This document shows, one piece after another, positions 1 through 11,258 of a stretch of 64,000 nt of DNA (position 1 is its first letter; every line of letters begins with the position of its first letter). A model generated the notes under the pieces. The model was not told where the DNA came from. It did no database searches and saw nothing but the letters and a program-made list of their open reading frames with translations. The position numbers and the translations under genes are program-made. This DNA comes from Schizophyllum amplum (taxonomy: Eukaryota > Basidiomycota > Agaricomycetes > Agaricales > Schizophyllaceae). The stretch is taken from assembly GCA_007026445.1 (NCBI GenBank), contig VDMD01000008.1, forward strand, positions 186,001 to 250,000, written 5' to 3'.

Positions 1-1167
1 GCGATGTATCGTCGAAGTTCCGCTGCGCTTGGTCCAGATCGCGTCTGAGCTCTTCATTCCCGCGACGAAGCTCATCGCTCTCGGTTTGCGCGGTGCGAAC
101 GAGGTGCTGCAGCACCCTGTTCTCGAGCACAAGGTTATGCGACTGTGTCTCGGGCGCGAGACAACGCGTCTGCATAGCGAGCGCAAGGCCGCGCCCCTGC
201 GTTTCGTCCATACGGTCACGCGGCTGTAGCACGTTCCCAATGCCGCGTGTCTGCATTTCTGGTGCGGTGGCGTGCGCCTGCGGCTCGTGCGCGAGGCGGT
301 GTGCTTGAAGCTCGTGCGCTGGACCGCGCGTTTGCATCCCTGGCGTGCAGCCGCCCGTATGCGGCCCTGGCGCAAGGCCAGCGACTTGCACGCTGTGCGC
401 GGACTGGTTATCACCAACGCGACGCGCGTGCTGGTTCTCATGGTCGCCATTTTCGTAAACGTGCCGATCTCGAGAGCGGTTGTGGTCGATGGGGTCGGCC
501 AGATTTTGGTGTAGAACGTCCGGGTTAGTAACGTGAGCTGACTCGGAGGAGGTGATGAGCTGAGAGGAAGTGGCTGGCCCGGAGGAAGTATGTCGCTGGC
601 CAGAAAAAGTAAATTGATGGTCGTAGGAAGGATTCAATACGGAGAAGGGAGGATGGGATGCGGCGGAAGCCGTTCGGCGTGAGTCGTGATAGCGCATATG
701 TGAGTCCTCCAATGCTGCGCGTGGGTCGCCTAAGGGGGTACGAGGATCGGAGGGTGTAGACGCCTCTGATGTTGAGGCCGTTGAAATATCTGGGAGACCA
801 CTTGTTAGCTACGATACGCCCGAGAGACCGCAGGACCAAAAACGCACCGACATTCGCCAAGACGTTATAGAAGTCGGCGACTTCGGGGTAGTTCACGTTT
901 ATGCCCTCCCCCCAGCGGTATGAGTTGTCCACAGGCCCGTTCGAGCGGGAAGTCGGTGATAGCCTCGGCCCAGCCGTTGGTGCTGAGCGGACGATCGTCC
1001 GTAAATGTTCGGTGGTTCGTAAGTGTGCAGAGGTCTGTAAGCTTATCGAGGCCCGTGGGCTGGTAGTTTGGACGCGCATTGACTGCGTATCGAAGGAAGC
1101 GCCCAGGGGTCGGAAGGGATGAGACATATCTGCGCTGAGAGATGAGCGGGAGATAGGAGCAGCGCAC
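1..1167 (-). CDS. unrecognised protein with coiled-coil tail, 3' part off the window
   Basis: On the minus strand a reading frame stays open from about 789 down to the window edge. It encodes a Ser/Thr/His/Pro-rich low-complexity stretch that ends in a charged helical segment (DELRRGNEELRRDLDQ), a likely coiled coil; the stop codon is beyond the left edge. A 58-nt intron at 790-847 (gtgcgt donor, gctaac branch point, cccag acceptor) joins it in phase to an exon reading NYPEVADFYNVLANV. Another open stretch at about 900-1167 (PNYQPTGLDKLTDL) is probably joined by one more intron, and coding-like sequence continues to about 1280, so the true 5' end is unsettled. I do not recognise the family. 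Seen: frame, composition and one well-formed intron. Inferred: that these pieces form one gene. Confidence 0.45.
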
Positions 1168-1804
1168 AAGTCTCCAGCCATGGCATGAGGCAATAGAAGG
1201 CGGTTCGGAACCACTGGATAAGCGCTACACGGTCACGGGGCTGATGAGGTATGCGCGTCATGTCGCTCGGTATGAGAGCAAGATGCTCTCGATGAACATC
1301 GCTAGAGCTCAAGACGGAAGATTACACACCTCCGAGGACGCGCAGCCCAGGCTTTAAGGTCATGCGGCCCACTCGCTCTCGAGGGACATATCGGCGGCAA
1401 TGACAGAGAAACGGTGGCTGAAAATATGATAAGTAGGATTCATACAGAGCGCGCGAGTCACCACTCCATCCGTTTCCGCATCGTAAATCAGAAGGATGGG
1501 ACTGAGGGAGACAGCAGAGACAGCAGTCCTTGGAGAGGCCGTTTGAACGAGGCTCAGGTGTCATCGTCCCAGGCCACATACTATAGTCAAGTTTATCTGT
1601 TACAGCGCCAAGTTCATACACCAAGGTCAAGCTGAGGCGAATCTCGAAATTGGGAACATGGTGGTGAGTGGAAGACAATCCGAGTCCGAGAAACGCGATT
1701 GCCGCGGCCGGGTGACCGGCCCGATCAGCACGCTTTTGTTCGCTGACACGTGGTTCGATCCTTGGATATTGACCTGAACCACGGTCCACATGACGCGCGC
1801 GTAG
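1168..1804. other. stretch without a confident gene
   Basis: Probably holds the 5' part of the leftward gene and the upstream region of the rightward repeat-protein gene. A short plus-strand piece at about 1458-1530 reads HHSIRFRIVNQKDG and resembles the IRFRIV core of the downstream repeat units. It may be a decayed or still-spliced extra unit. A GGTTCGATCC at about 1751 looks like a tRNA B-box, but no matching stems surround it. Confidence 0.4.
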
Positions 1805-3668
1805 ATGTGGCCAAGGATCTGCATGCGCTTCAGTGCACGCGCTTGCTCAAACAAGGGCTCATGCGCACGCTATATGTATTCTTCCTCAATACCTCGTCGG
1901 GCAGCGTTACCTGCAATCGTGTCAAAAGTTCAACACCGCCTCTTTACCAGTCGAGCAACAGCACCGAGGGTATGTATGACAATTTTATCGGGGTCGTCTT
2001 CCGCTCCTCCTTTCTGATTGCTAGAACGTAGATTAGCACGCTGTCCCCGAAGAGGCTCATAGCCGCGGACGCTCTCGACATCTCTGGAAAATGTGTACCC
2101 ACTGTTCACACTCCATTTGGCACTGTTCAACTTCCCCGATATGATTCCACCAATCAATTCCATCGTTTTCCACCAGGAACCCACGGCTTCTTGTATCTCC
2201 CTCCACTCCCCGCCATTCCTTCTATCCGATTCCGCATCGTGGATGGAGGCGATCCGGCTGACTTCGACAACGGTCGGGATCTGCTACTACCAGACGGCAT
2301 CACTGCTTGGAATGTGTCGAAGAGGACCATCACGAAGGCGAGAATGATAGTGGCGTTGAGACGACTGCTCGCCCACGAAGGGTTAGACTTTCGTGAAGTC
2401 GCCATAGCCCGGTGGCCGCAGACTCTCGATCCTACGCGTCTCACGCCTCTCGACGTCGTGACGCTGTCGGGAGTATCCCCATATCTCGACTTGCCTCTGG
2501 GACGTGTCCAGCTCGCATACGCAGCCGGCAGTAGGACCAGCTTTCCAAAGAGCACGCGAGGCTTCCTGTACTTCGACATCACCTCCCAGTCCGTTCGATT
2601 TCGTGTTGCCAGGAGCCTCGACTCTATGGATTTCCAGGAGGGCGACGACCTCCTTCTACCTGACAGACAAACACCATGGTGTATACCCTTTCACCGTCTC
2701 GTGTCGTGGGCCGCGCATACTCCCATACGCAAGCAGCTCCTCCTCGACAAGCTCATCTCCGAGCGGCAGATACGATCACGCAACTACGTCGTGTCAACGC
2801 TCGACCATACTCGACTTACCGAAGCCGACTGGATAGACATATCGGGCATGGCGAGAAGCACGATATCGGTGACACCCGCGGATCGAGAGTCGTTCACTCT
2901 GGCATGCAAATATCCGGGCTCGGCAACACAATTTCCCCGCAATGCGCAAGGGTTTCTCTACTGGTACGTTCCTAAAAATAACCCGTACGGCGCCGAGCTT
3001 CGCTTTCGCTGCGTGGAGTCTTTGGAACACTTCGTCCGAGGTCAAGACCTGCCGACGCCGATTTTGCAGAAGCCCTGGTCACTCACCCTGCGCGGATTGG
3101 CTCAGCAACGTTCCCCGTCTAGCGCTGCTGCCTTGGAATATCTCAAGCAAGCGGGCCTCACGGATGAGTCTGTCGTCGATAATCTCGCGAAGATGTCTAT
3201 CACGCATATGCGTGATCTCTTTTGCCTGCGCTTTGATGTGCAAGACCCGCGCGTGCATCTGCATGGTCGCTTGCTATCGTGCGATATCACGTTTCGTTAT
3301 CTGCCTTGGGCTGGCATTTGCACTGGTGTGTACTAGTATCATCTCGGCCCCTTGTCTGCTTTTCCTGATAAGTCCTTGATTCAGGTGCAGCCCTTGCCCG
3401 CCTTGTCGTCCTTGATGATACTCCTACATCGATCCGTTTAGGAATACGCATCGTAACCCTGCTCGACGGACCGCGGATGAGCTCTGATGGGAAGGAATGG
3501 CCGAATGTCGCGCTGCCCCAGGAAGGCCGGCTCATCTACAAACTCTCTTCTATAAAGAAGCATAACTTCCGCCTCACGCGTACGGTGAGGAAGAGCAGTA
3601 AGGAGGGCAAGGTGTTGATGGAAATTATGGAGCAGAGCGGCGACGATGTGGATACACAATGCGCGTAA
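1805..3668 (+). CDS. tandem-repeat protein with about 125-residue GFLY/IRFR units, unknown function
   Basis: Three exons fit in phase: 1805-1969, 2032-3325 and 3385-3668 (about 580 residues). The introns are 1970-2031 (gtatgt, ctgat branch point) and 3326-3384 (gtgtgt, ctgat, ttcag). The body is made of repeating units. Each has an STL..RL/DISG segment, a P.G.VQL segment, an FP..T.GFLY segment, an IRFR(I/V) core, and a D(L)LLPD...PW segment. The GFLY motifs fall near 2186, 2560 and 2950, so the unit is 125-130 residues; a divergent fourth unit (SIRLGIRIVTLL) lies across the last intron. No signal peptide, membrane segment or catalytic motif is visible. The start is uncertain, because a possible earlier unit lies near 1458. 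Repetition suggests a binding scaffold, but that is only inference; the family is not one I can name. Confidence 0.65.
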
Positions 3669-4351
3669 TAACAATGTCTATGCGGCCCCGGTCTTTTAGC
3701 TCACATAAGTCTTATACCTTTCCTCTACGTGCATCTGGTCTCTGCCGATTGTCGACACCGTTGACGACGGTCCTTTTCCTGCAATGAGCTTGTGGTAAAA
3801 CGCGCGCCTCGGCAATTCGACGACGCGTGCCCTCGAAACGGTCCTGTCTTCCTCGATAGGCCGACTTCCTGCTCCCCGAAGAGTCGGACAGGGCGTATAT
3901 CAGCTGAACAAGCAATGTCCTCGATAAATCTAGCGACAGATCGACGGCGCAAGCCTGCGGCCTCAGGTCGGTCGCGCCTCCATAGGCCGGATGACTCGCT
4001 CCCCCAGTATACTAGGTCCCGCACAGTCGTACTAGTACTTCAGAGGTATAAATAAAGTGACAGACAGCCACAGCGCTTAGCTGAAGGCATTCAAACTAAT
4101 AGTAACTGCACCTATTCCGCGCATATGGGAATTCCCCACTGGACTGATGTATCGTGATCACCGTCCTCAGATTCATGCTCTCGAGCCTATCTATTGGCGA
4201 GTCAAAGCTCAAAGCCTCACGTATCAACCAGTACTCAGGGAGCGCAATCGGGCCGATACGATGAAGCATTACTCACGTAAAGTACTAGTGATACAACCGT
4301 CTTCAATTCCCTCCAGACTTGAGCAACAAACCAAGCCCAGCAAGCCCACAC
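3669..4351. other. intergenic, no gene seen
   Basis: Lies between the 3' ends of the repeat-protein gene and CDC37. Only short open frames with unnatural composition occur on either strand. No RNA gene or clear repeat was recognised. Confidence 0.5.
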
Positions 4352-6042
4352 TCACTCATCGACCTCCTTCCCCGTCTCATCCCTTATCCCGCCCTCCGCA
4401 AAATTCAGAATCCCCGTCATACTCAGGCTCTCCACAATCTGCTCCGCCACCGGCACCTCCATCTCCCCCAGCACCATATTTACCGCCTCCAGCGAGTTCT
4501 CCCCCAGCGCCTTCTTCAAGTCCTCCGGGAACGCGTCGAACACGTCCCAGCGCATCTGCAGCGCCTTGCGCACCTCCTCGATGTCAAAGTCCTCCGTGCC
4601 CGGGCCCTCGAGCCGGAGGTCCTCGGGCGGTGGCCCGTCGGGGACGTTGAACGAGATTTGCGTCTCCGGGTTCTCCGCCACGAGCTGGATCTGCTCCTTC
4701 GGCTCGCCGTCGTCCTCCTCGCGCGCAGCCTCGACGCGCTGCGCGATGTGCCCGTATGTCTTCTCGACGTCGTCGAGGAAGACGGTCTCCGCGCGCTTGT
4801 CGCCCTGGATCATCCTGACGAGCCATACATCAGCGAATGAGCTACACGGATGTAGGCATAGTGACATACTTTTGGAAGAAGAGCCGCGGGCCATCGCCTC
4901 CGAGCTTCTCGCAGTACTGGATGAGCAGGCTTTGGTGCACACACTGCTTGGCGTACTTCGCCTCGCCCCGGGTTTGTGCGCGGAAGCCGGCGACGAGGAG
5001 GGCATCGGAGGCGCCGGGGACGAAGACGTCGCGGTGGTTTTGGATGAATTCGAACGACTTCTCGTAGCCGCGTAATGGCATCTTCGAGAACGCCTCGAGT
5101 GTTGATGAGAGCTCCGGTACGCCGTCTTCTTCGTCGCTGGATTCGTCGGCAGGGGGTGATGAAGATGGGCCGGCACCGGCGGAAGAGGATGCGCCAGCGT
5201 TCAGCACCTCGATCTCCTGCTTCTTGACTGCCTTCTTTGGCTTCGTGACGGGCAGAGGGGCGGGCGCTTCTACGGGCTTGGGCGGGACATACTGTGGGCG
5301 CGCCTGTTAACGCGAGCGATGTAAAACGTTCACAGCGCACGCACCTTGGTATTGAAGCCCTCATGGATGTCGTCCATCGTTATGTGCTTCTTCTGCTCCT
5401 TCTCCTCCTCCACGAGCTCCTTCTCGTGCCGCGCGATCTCCTCGCTCAGCTGCTTGACATGCAGCTCCAGCGCGTCGTGAATTTCCTTCGCCGCGCGCTC
5501 CTCCTTGTCGCTATCCGTAGCTGCAGTCGACTCCTTGATCTTCTTAAGCGCCGCATCCGCCACTTGTTGCAAGAGGCTGAGGATCATGCCATCGTACGTC
5601 TGCTCGATCTTGTCGGGGTCGTTTCCCGGGGGACAGTCCTTCGATGGGCTCGCTTGCATCTTCTGGATCGTGTTGTTGAAGTGCTTCGTGCCGGGCATGG
5701 ACTTGGCGCCCTCGTCGTACTCGGCGAGGAGGGATTTCAGGCGGGGGAGTATGACATTGTTGCAGGCGATCTGGGCTTTCAGGTATGCGATCTTGGCTTT
5801 GCGCTGCTCCCGCTTCTCGTGTATGTCGCGCTGCTTCCATCTGTGGGCCGGGCGTATGAGATCAGGGTCCGCGGGGAACTGCAAGGTTACACGCACCGGA
5901 TGAGAGACTTCTTGTCGACGTTGGGATGTCCCTCGATGTCAGAGTCATCTGAGATCTATGTTCACGCGTCATTTGGGTCGTAGCTCAGCCATCCTGCTTC
6001 ACGTACCTCCAACGCATCCCACTTCGAGTAGTTTAGAGGCAT
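4352..6042 (-). CDS. CDC37: Hsp90 co-chaperone Cdc37
   Basis: Five exons join in phase to 491 residues: 6007-6042, 5897-5955, 5345-5840, 4870-5291 and 4352-4814, with introns of 51-56 nt. The protein starts MPLNYSKWDALE followed by ISDDSDIEGHPNVDKKS, the family's N-terminal kinase-binding signature. A charged helical coiled-coil part follows (HEKREQRKAKIAYLKAQI). Then come an acidic Ser-rich linker, the Hsp90-binding middle domain (YEKSFEFIQNHRDVFVPGAS) and the C-terminal domain with ISFNVPDGPPPEDLRLEGPG and RKALQMRWDVFDAFPEDLKK. Known role: Cdc37 recruits client protein kinases to Hsp90 in the cytosol and is essential in yeast. Length and domain order are normal. It is single-copy here and shows no lesions, unlike the duplicated genes of this window. 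Confidence 0.96.
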
Positions 6043-6289
6043 CGCGTATCAGGCGCCGTGAATTGTAGTGATGATACCCTGATCACTGTTATTAATATTA
6101 GTGACTTCAAGGAATTGAGATGGTGGTGGTTGATGGTCAAGACGTCGAGAGGTTGATCGCGTTCCTCGACGCGATGGGAACTTTCTGGAATGACGCGCGT
6201 TAGCGTGACCTTTGCGTGACCGCGCACATGTTCGTCTTTCTTCCCACCATCGCGTCCTTGTTTCCGGACAGACTTGGCCTTGAGACGCA

Positions 6290-7712
6290 TCAGACTCTGA
6301 CGGCAGACCGAGCCTCATCCCGCGTGCGACGGCCTTGCTCCCGATGGAATCTGTAGAGACAATATGGGTCATGCCATCGCTACACGAGCTCAATGTCGAG
6401 TCCCTCGACGACAACGACGATATGCCAGCTGTCCAGCGTCTGCCGATGGAGCTCCTGTCCAAGATCTTCATTCATCTCGATCATCGCGAGGGAGATGGTG
6501 AGCTGATCTCATGGACGTCGGACGCGAGATACCACGCGCATGTCATGGCAGTCACTGTCGCCTGCGTTTGCAGAACCTGCACGGAGGGCCGTAGCGCGAG
6601 CGACCGGGCAGCTATGGTCGCGAATCATGATCGACGACGACACCCGCCATCTGCAGGCCTACGCCGACACCTGCCTTGTCCTGTCGGGGAGCCATGGCCT
6701 GACCGTGCAATGCGACTCGAGCGTCCGCCTGCCGACCGTCCTTCGCATGCTTCTTCCTCACGCGTCGCGGTGGAGGGCTGTCGGGCTCAGAGGAAGTTTT
6801 GATGACACCTTGGCGCTATCTCGCTCGAGAAGGTCCTTTCCGAGCTTGAGATGTGTCTCTATCGCAATCTGGACGCTGTCCTCCGCAAGTCCCGGGCTAT
6901 TCGACTTCCTGACGGGGTCGTCACAACTCAATACCTTGTTCGTGGACGCGTTGGCATGCGATGAGGATTACTTTTTCGCTTGGTTTTCGCTCTTCCTGCT
7001 TTGACAAGCATCACATGTTTCCAGCTCATAGTCTGTGCCAGCACTGCGACGTCTTCCCTTGCTTCCCTTGTCTACGCCATAGAGCCGTCTCGCTGCCTGT
7101 CGATATGCTTTGCGACACCACTGACAGATCCTAGTGCGGACCTACACCCAGTTTTCCTGCCTGCTCTTCACAAACTCTCTCTCGATTTCGCGGCGCACAT
7201 GTACATGAGGTGCATCATCGCACCCAACGTCGAAGAGCTATCCTTTTGCCCTCTGGGAAATCGTCAAATGTGGCCGGAGGATGATCCCTACAACTCCCTT
7301 CTCGCCTTCCTTTCTTCCCCTCAGTCCCCGCAGGCTGTCCGCGAGCTCTGCCTCATGGTCTATGCGCGCGACGTGGACGAAGATGCCTGTCGTACGCTCC
7401 TCGACTGTCTGGAACGGCTGGACAGCTTGCCCGTCCTGCGTCTTTCCCATTTCGTCAGCCCAACCGATAACTTGGGCGCTTCCAAAGAGTTGGTTCGAGC
7501 ATTGATTGTGCGCGAGGACGGGCGGCTGCTCCTCCCTAATCTGCGCTCCATGGAGTTCAAAGCCACCAAGAACTATTGTTATGCGACAGATCGCATGACC
7601 ATGCAGTACCTGCTGCAGACGATGGCCAGATCTCGTGCCATCCCGAAGGCGGTCTCCGGTTGAAGGGATATGGCAGCCTTAAAGAGCTTTCAAGTTGACA
7701 TTCCAAGATGTG
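6290..7712 (+). pseudogene. broken F-box gene, family 1
   Basis: Parallels the two minus-strand family-1 genes at 24.9-26.5 and 30.7-32.2 kb over the whole coding length: upstream acidic segment, F-box (VQRLPMELLSKIFIHLD), then LRR-like C-terminal part (FLPALHKLSLDFAAH, APNVEELSFCPLG). Three lesions are visible against the paralogues. A 4-nt insertion near 6580 follows the conserved VACVCRT. An 11-nt insertion near 6975 arises from a doubled ttttcgct. A TGA at 7661-7663 falls where the others read through. Homology ends at the same gtgagt donor (7712) used by the paralogues' last intron. Such proteins usually act as substrate adaptors of SCF ubiquitin ligases; this copy cannot make a full one. 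Confidence 0.85.
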
Positions 7713-8191
7713 AGTGGATATAACGGCGTCGAGTGCGTTCCCTGATGAACGTTGCAAGACCCATAAACGGCTCAGCAGCGGCATGTGCGGAGATGTCTGC
7801 CAGATGGACTGTGACGTTGCGTCGAGGCGCGTTCTCCACAGCCTACATGGAAGGTGTACAGCTGTTTCTTCCCGACATGCGGCCTATTGTAATTAAAGAG
7901 TACATCGCGCTCCTCGCTTCTATTCAACTCCTCCGTATGGCGACAATGAATATACACGAAATTGTCCGGGCGCGACGACGTTACTTGAACCGCTTCTGTC
8001 AGCCCTACTATTGTTTCTCGTCCTGCCGTTTCGATGTGGCACTGAACGCCAATGAATACAAGATGTAGGCATGTATCTTGTAGCATGAACTACGCGCACG
8101 AATTGTACTAACCGCCGGTTCTGCCAAATCTGGGCAAGATCGTCTGGGAGATGATGGCCCATGCCAGGCCGCGGCGGGAGCCTCGAGGTCG
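7713..8191. other. intergenic, no gene seen
   Basis: Lies between the F-box pseudogene and the 3' end of the FunK1 kinase gene. It may include decayed 3' sequence of the pseudogene. No frame with natural composition and no repeat were seen. Confidence 0.45.
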
Positions 8192-10783
8192 TTATGTACA
8201 TATCTTGCGCTTTTTGGCAGGCGAGGGTGAGGAGGGGGCCGCATCTTCCTGCCGCGCCGCCGCACGCAACGGGTCCTCCGTCCGAGGAATGGTATAATAC
8301 GTATACTTTCGCGCCTTCGCCACCCCATTCTCCGACCCACTCCCTGCTCCTTCTGCCTGTACCGTCTCCCCTAGTTCGTCGGCCCTGACCCGCACGAGAC
8401 GACCTTCGATACTCGTGCCGGCCTCGCACATCTCGTGCATGAACAACCAAAGCTTCGGGTAAAGCCGCTCGTCTCGGTTGCGGATAGCGTAGCTGCTGAA
8501 AAGATGCGACCGGACCCAGCACAGGTCAGCCCCCATGATCTGTTGCCATGACGATGGAAGAACGGTGATTGCGTTATACAAACCTTCGTCCGTGCTCAGC
8601 ACCTGGACTCGCGTTTGCGGCGCGGCCACTGTACCAGGGAAGATTTCCCTGAATTTTTCCGCGTGCGAGTATCGGCTGTACGGCGCTGCAACGTCGCTGT
8701 CGGTGGTATGGCGGAAGAGCAACCACATACATAACCACCAGAGGGACTCGAGGTCGTGAACGTCCCTGAAGTACCAAGGTTTATCCGGCGCTGAAGCAAT
8801 CGTGGCTTTGAAGGCTTTCTTGTCGATGTTAGGCGGTGGTCCGCTGTCGCTAGATTGTAGGTAATTTCGATTTGCGACCTCGACGGCGAGGAAATTTGGT
8901 GTTCCCTGAGGAGGTTAAATCAGCCTCAAGAGAGCGAATGTAGATATGGGATACTGACGGTTCGAAAGCTGCGCGTACGTGGATCGCATGCCTCCTTCGC
9001 GTACTCCAGGTCTGCCAAGACGCCCCCACCGTCAGGCATCTGCAGGATGTTGTCGGGACTAATATCGCGGTAGAGCCAGCCCACACTATGCAGCAGGAAC
9101 AATGCTAGCAAGAGCGTAAGAATCGTGTACGTATCCGCAAACGATTCGGTCACAACGCACCATACCCCGCATCGGTCAAAATACTAAAAGCTTCGTTGGC
9201 GTTTTCGACTTGGGAGAGTGGGATGCCGGGCTTCATGACAAGACGGTGATGCGCGCGAGCCACGATGGGTCGGAAAAAGCATCCGCGCCGTTCCTTTGGC
9301 TCTGTCAGCGCCGATTCGTTTCCAACCACTCCCTCCCAATGCGACCGTTTGTTGTCCAAGCTGTCGTATAGGGAATACATGCGCCGCTGGTCTGCGAACT
9401 GATATCCACGGGAGATGATGCGCTGCGTGTCATCGACTTGGCCGTCATCGAGGGTCACCTTGACACCGGCGAGGATGTTTACGAAGTAGTTGAGACGTGC
9501 GGTCATGCTCAGTCCGTAATGGGGATCCACGGGCTTCGATGGGGAGCCGTTTATCTTCGTTACATGCCCAGGTGAGTGGCCCGAAGGCGGTGGCACACAC
9601 TCCTTGTCCCAGTCGTGCGCTTGAATGGCGGCTCGAATCTTGTTCAATATGAGCCACTCCGTCTCCCGATTTGCCTCGAGCCAGCAATCCTTGATGATGA
9701 AGAGCTCGTGGACATCGCCTCCGGCCTTGTAAGCAGAAAACACGCGTGTGCAACGACCGAAGCCATTCTCTGGACCGCGATTGGCAACGTATTTGACGGT
9801 TATGTACAACGTGTCTTGGACTCTGATGAGATATTGAACGCGAGAGATGTCGTGATGTACCGCGCACGCGATAGGATCACGATCGGGGAGTACTTGGATG
9901 GTGGTGTCGTACCCCAGCGCTGTCAGCGAGGCGAAGGAAAGATGGGCGTAGACTGCGATGAGGTATCGGAAATCCTATGACCATGATCAGGGAAAGCGCG
10001 CGCCGCATGCGGATACCACACACCTTATTGATGTCGAAAGGGGCGCTGACCAGGAGGACCTCGCGATCGTAATGCCATAGGGTGACCTGGGTGTTGTTGA
10101 CGGTCATGCTGGTGGTAGCGCGGCGCGTGGCGTCAGTCCGCATGATGTGGTGACTCGCCCAGATGGACTTCTTATTGTTCTACAATAAGAGCGTGAGCAC
10201 GACGCAAGAAGAGCCCATGAAGAACACGCACGTCCAGAACTTCCATATTGGATTTCCTGTATCCTTCGATGCAGACGCATTGGTGCCAATCCAGCTGAGT
10301 ACCGCCATCGTCACCGATAAGAAGGCGAACACCATTTGGAGGGGCAGCGGTGAATTCATCGCCTTCGAGCTGCCTGTTCCCAAAGTTGCTGACGAGTCGC
10401 GTCGTCTGAACCAGGGAGCTGTCGGCCTCTACGCAACAAGCCGCAATTTGCTCGGAGATATTGACGAGCGCAGGGAAGATATCTTTCTCGCTCGCTGTGT
10501 TGTCCTTTGGCTGCTGAGCGAAGGCTGTCCAATATCCGTTGTACGCGTCGTATGGCGCTGCGGCGAGATCTTGCTGTCGCGCCCAGTCGGCCTTTTCCTG
10601 AATGAAATCGTCCAAGTGCAGAGGGCAGTGTGGGCGCCAACGCTCGCTCAGCATGCCGGCCAATTTGTCCAACGTCGCTTCACAGATATCAGACCTAGGC
10701 AAGAAGTGCTCGATGAAGTCGTTGACTGGAATTTGAGGCACGGCACCGATGTGCTCGAAAAAAGCGTCTCTCGAATGATCCAT
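8192..10783 (-). CDS. FunK1-type fungal protein kinase
   Basis: Five exons fit in phase: 10232-10783, 10024-10179, 9161-9974, 8959-9104 and 8192-8905 (about 793 residues from the first in-frame ATG; the frame is open to 10885 but has no ATG there). The N-terminal part (FEHIGAVPQIPVNDFIEHFL) precedes the FunK1 fold: NNKKSIWASHHIMRTD, VTLWHYDRE, a glycine-loop-like GPENGFGRCTRVF, and a Lys region FIIKDCW. The catalytic loop is SVGWLYRDISPDNIL and the metal-binding part reads GVLADLEYA, where ordinary kinases have DFG. GTPNFLAVEV and HDLESLWWL follow, and the basic C-terminus is KKRKICT, a possible nuclear signal. FunK1 kinases are a family expanded in mushroom-forming fungi, with mostly unknown substrates. 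The gene is divergent from the F-box gene at 11259. The start is the least certain part. Confidence 0.88.
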
Positions 10784-11258
10784 GAGTCCTGCTTGATATT
10801 CGTAGCTCTTGTTGGTGTACCCGTCCTTCGTATGGGAAGACTCGCTAGCAGAATGATGAGACGTGGCGGCAGCAAGGAGGAGCAAACGAGCGACATGAGC
10901 ATACTTCGAGTCTGTGTCTTTATAATATCATCGGTTCTTAAACTTCGTCTATGGCATTGGTCAGGGTACCGTCTGGTTAGACGGAACAAGAAGCTTGCCA
11001 ACGACAACGAGGAAAGGAGCAGAAAAGGAGTCAATCAAATTGTCACGTTCCAAATGTTACATTTCGCACGATCACGAGGATGATGCTCGGTCCGCCACTC
11101 CGCAGGTCGAGATGACAAAGCGACCCTTTTCTGGCCCTTTTCGCAACTGCCACCTCCAACGCGTGCGCCTGGTGTGCGCTTCCAAAGAATTGAGTTTGGA
11201 AGAGAAAGTATGAGACAAACGCAATACATGGCTTCGCTGACGGCCTTGTAGATTCTCC
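10784..11258. other. divergent upstream region of FunK1 and an F-box gene
   Basis: Separates two genes transcribed away from each other, so it should carry both promoters. It may also contain an unplaced first exon of the kinase gene, since the frame upstream of 10783 stays open for about 34 codons. No canonical TATA box stands out. Confidence 0.45.

Noticed and set aside
1690..1775. tRNA-like B-box GGTTCGATCC
   Set aside because: The flanking bases cannot form a T stem, and no A-box or acceptor stem fits.
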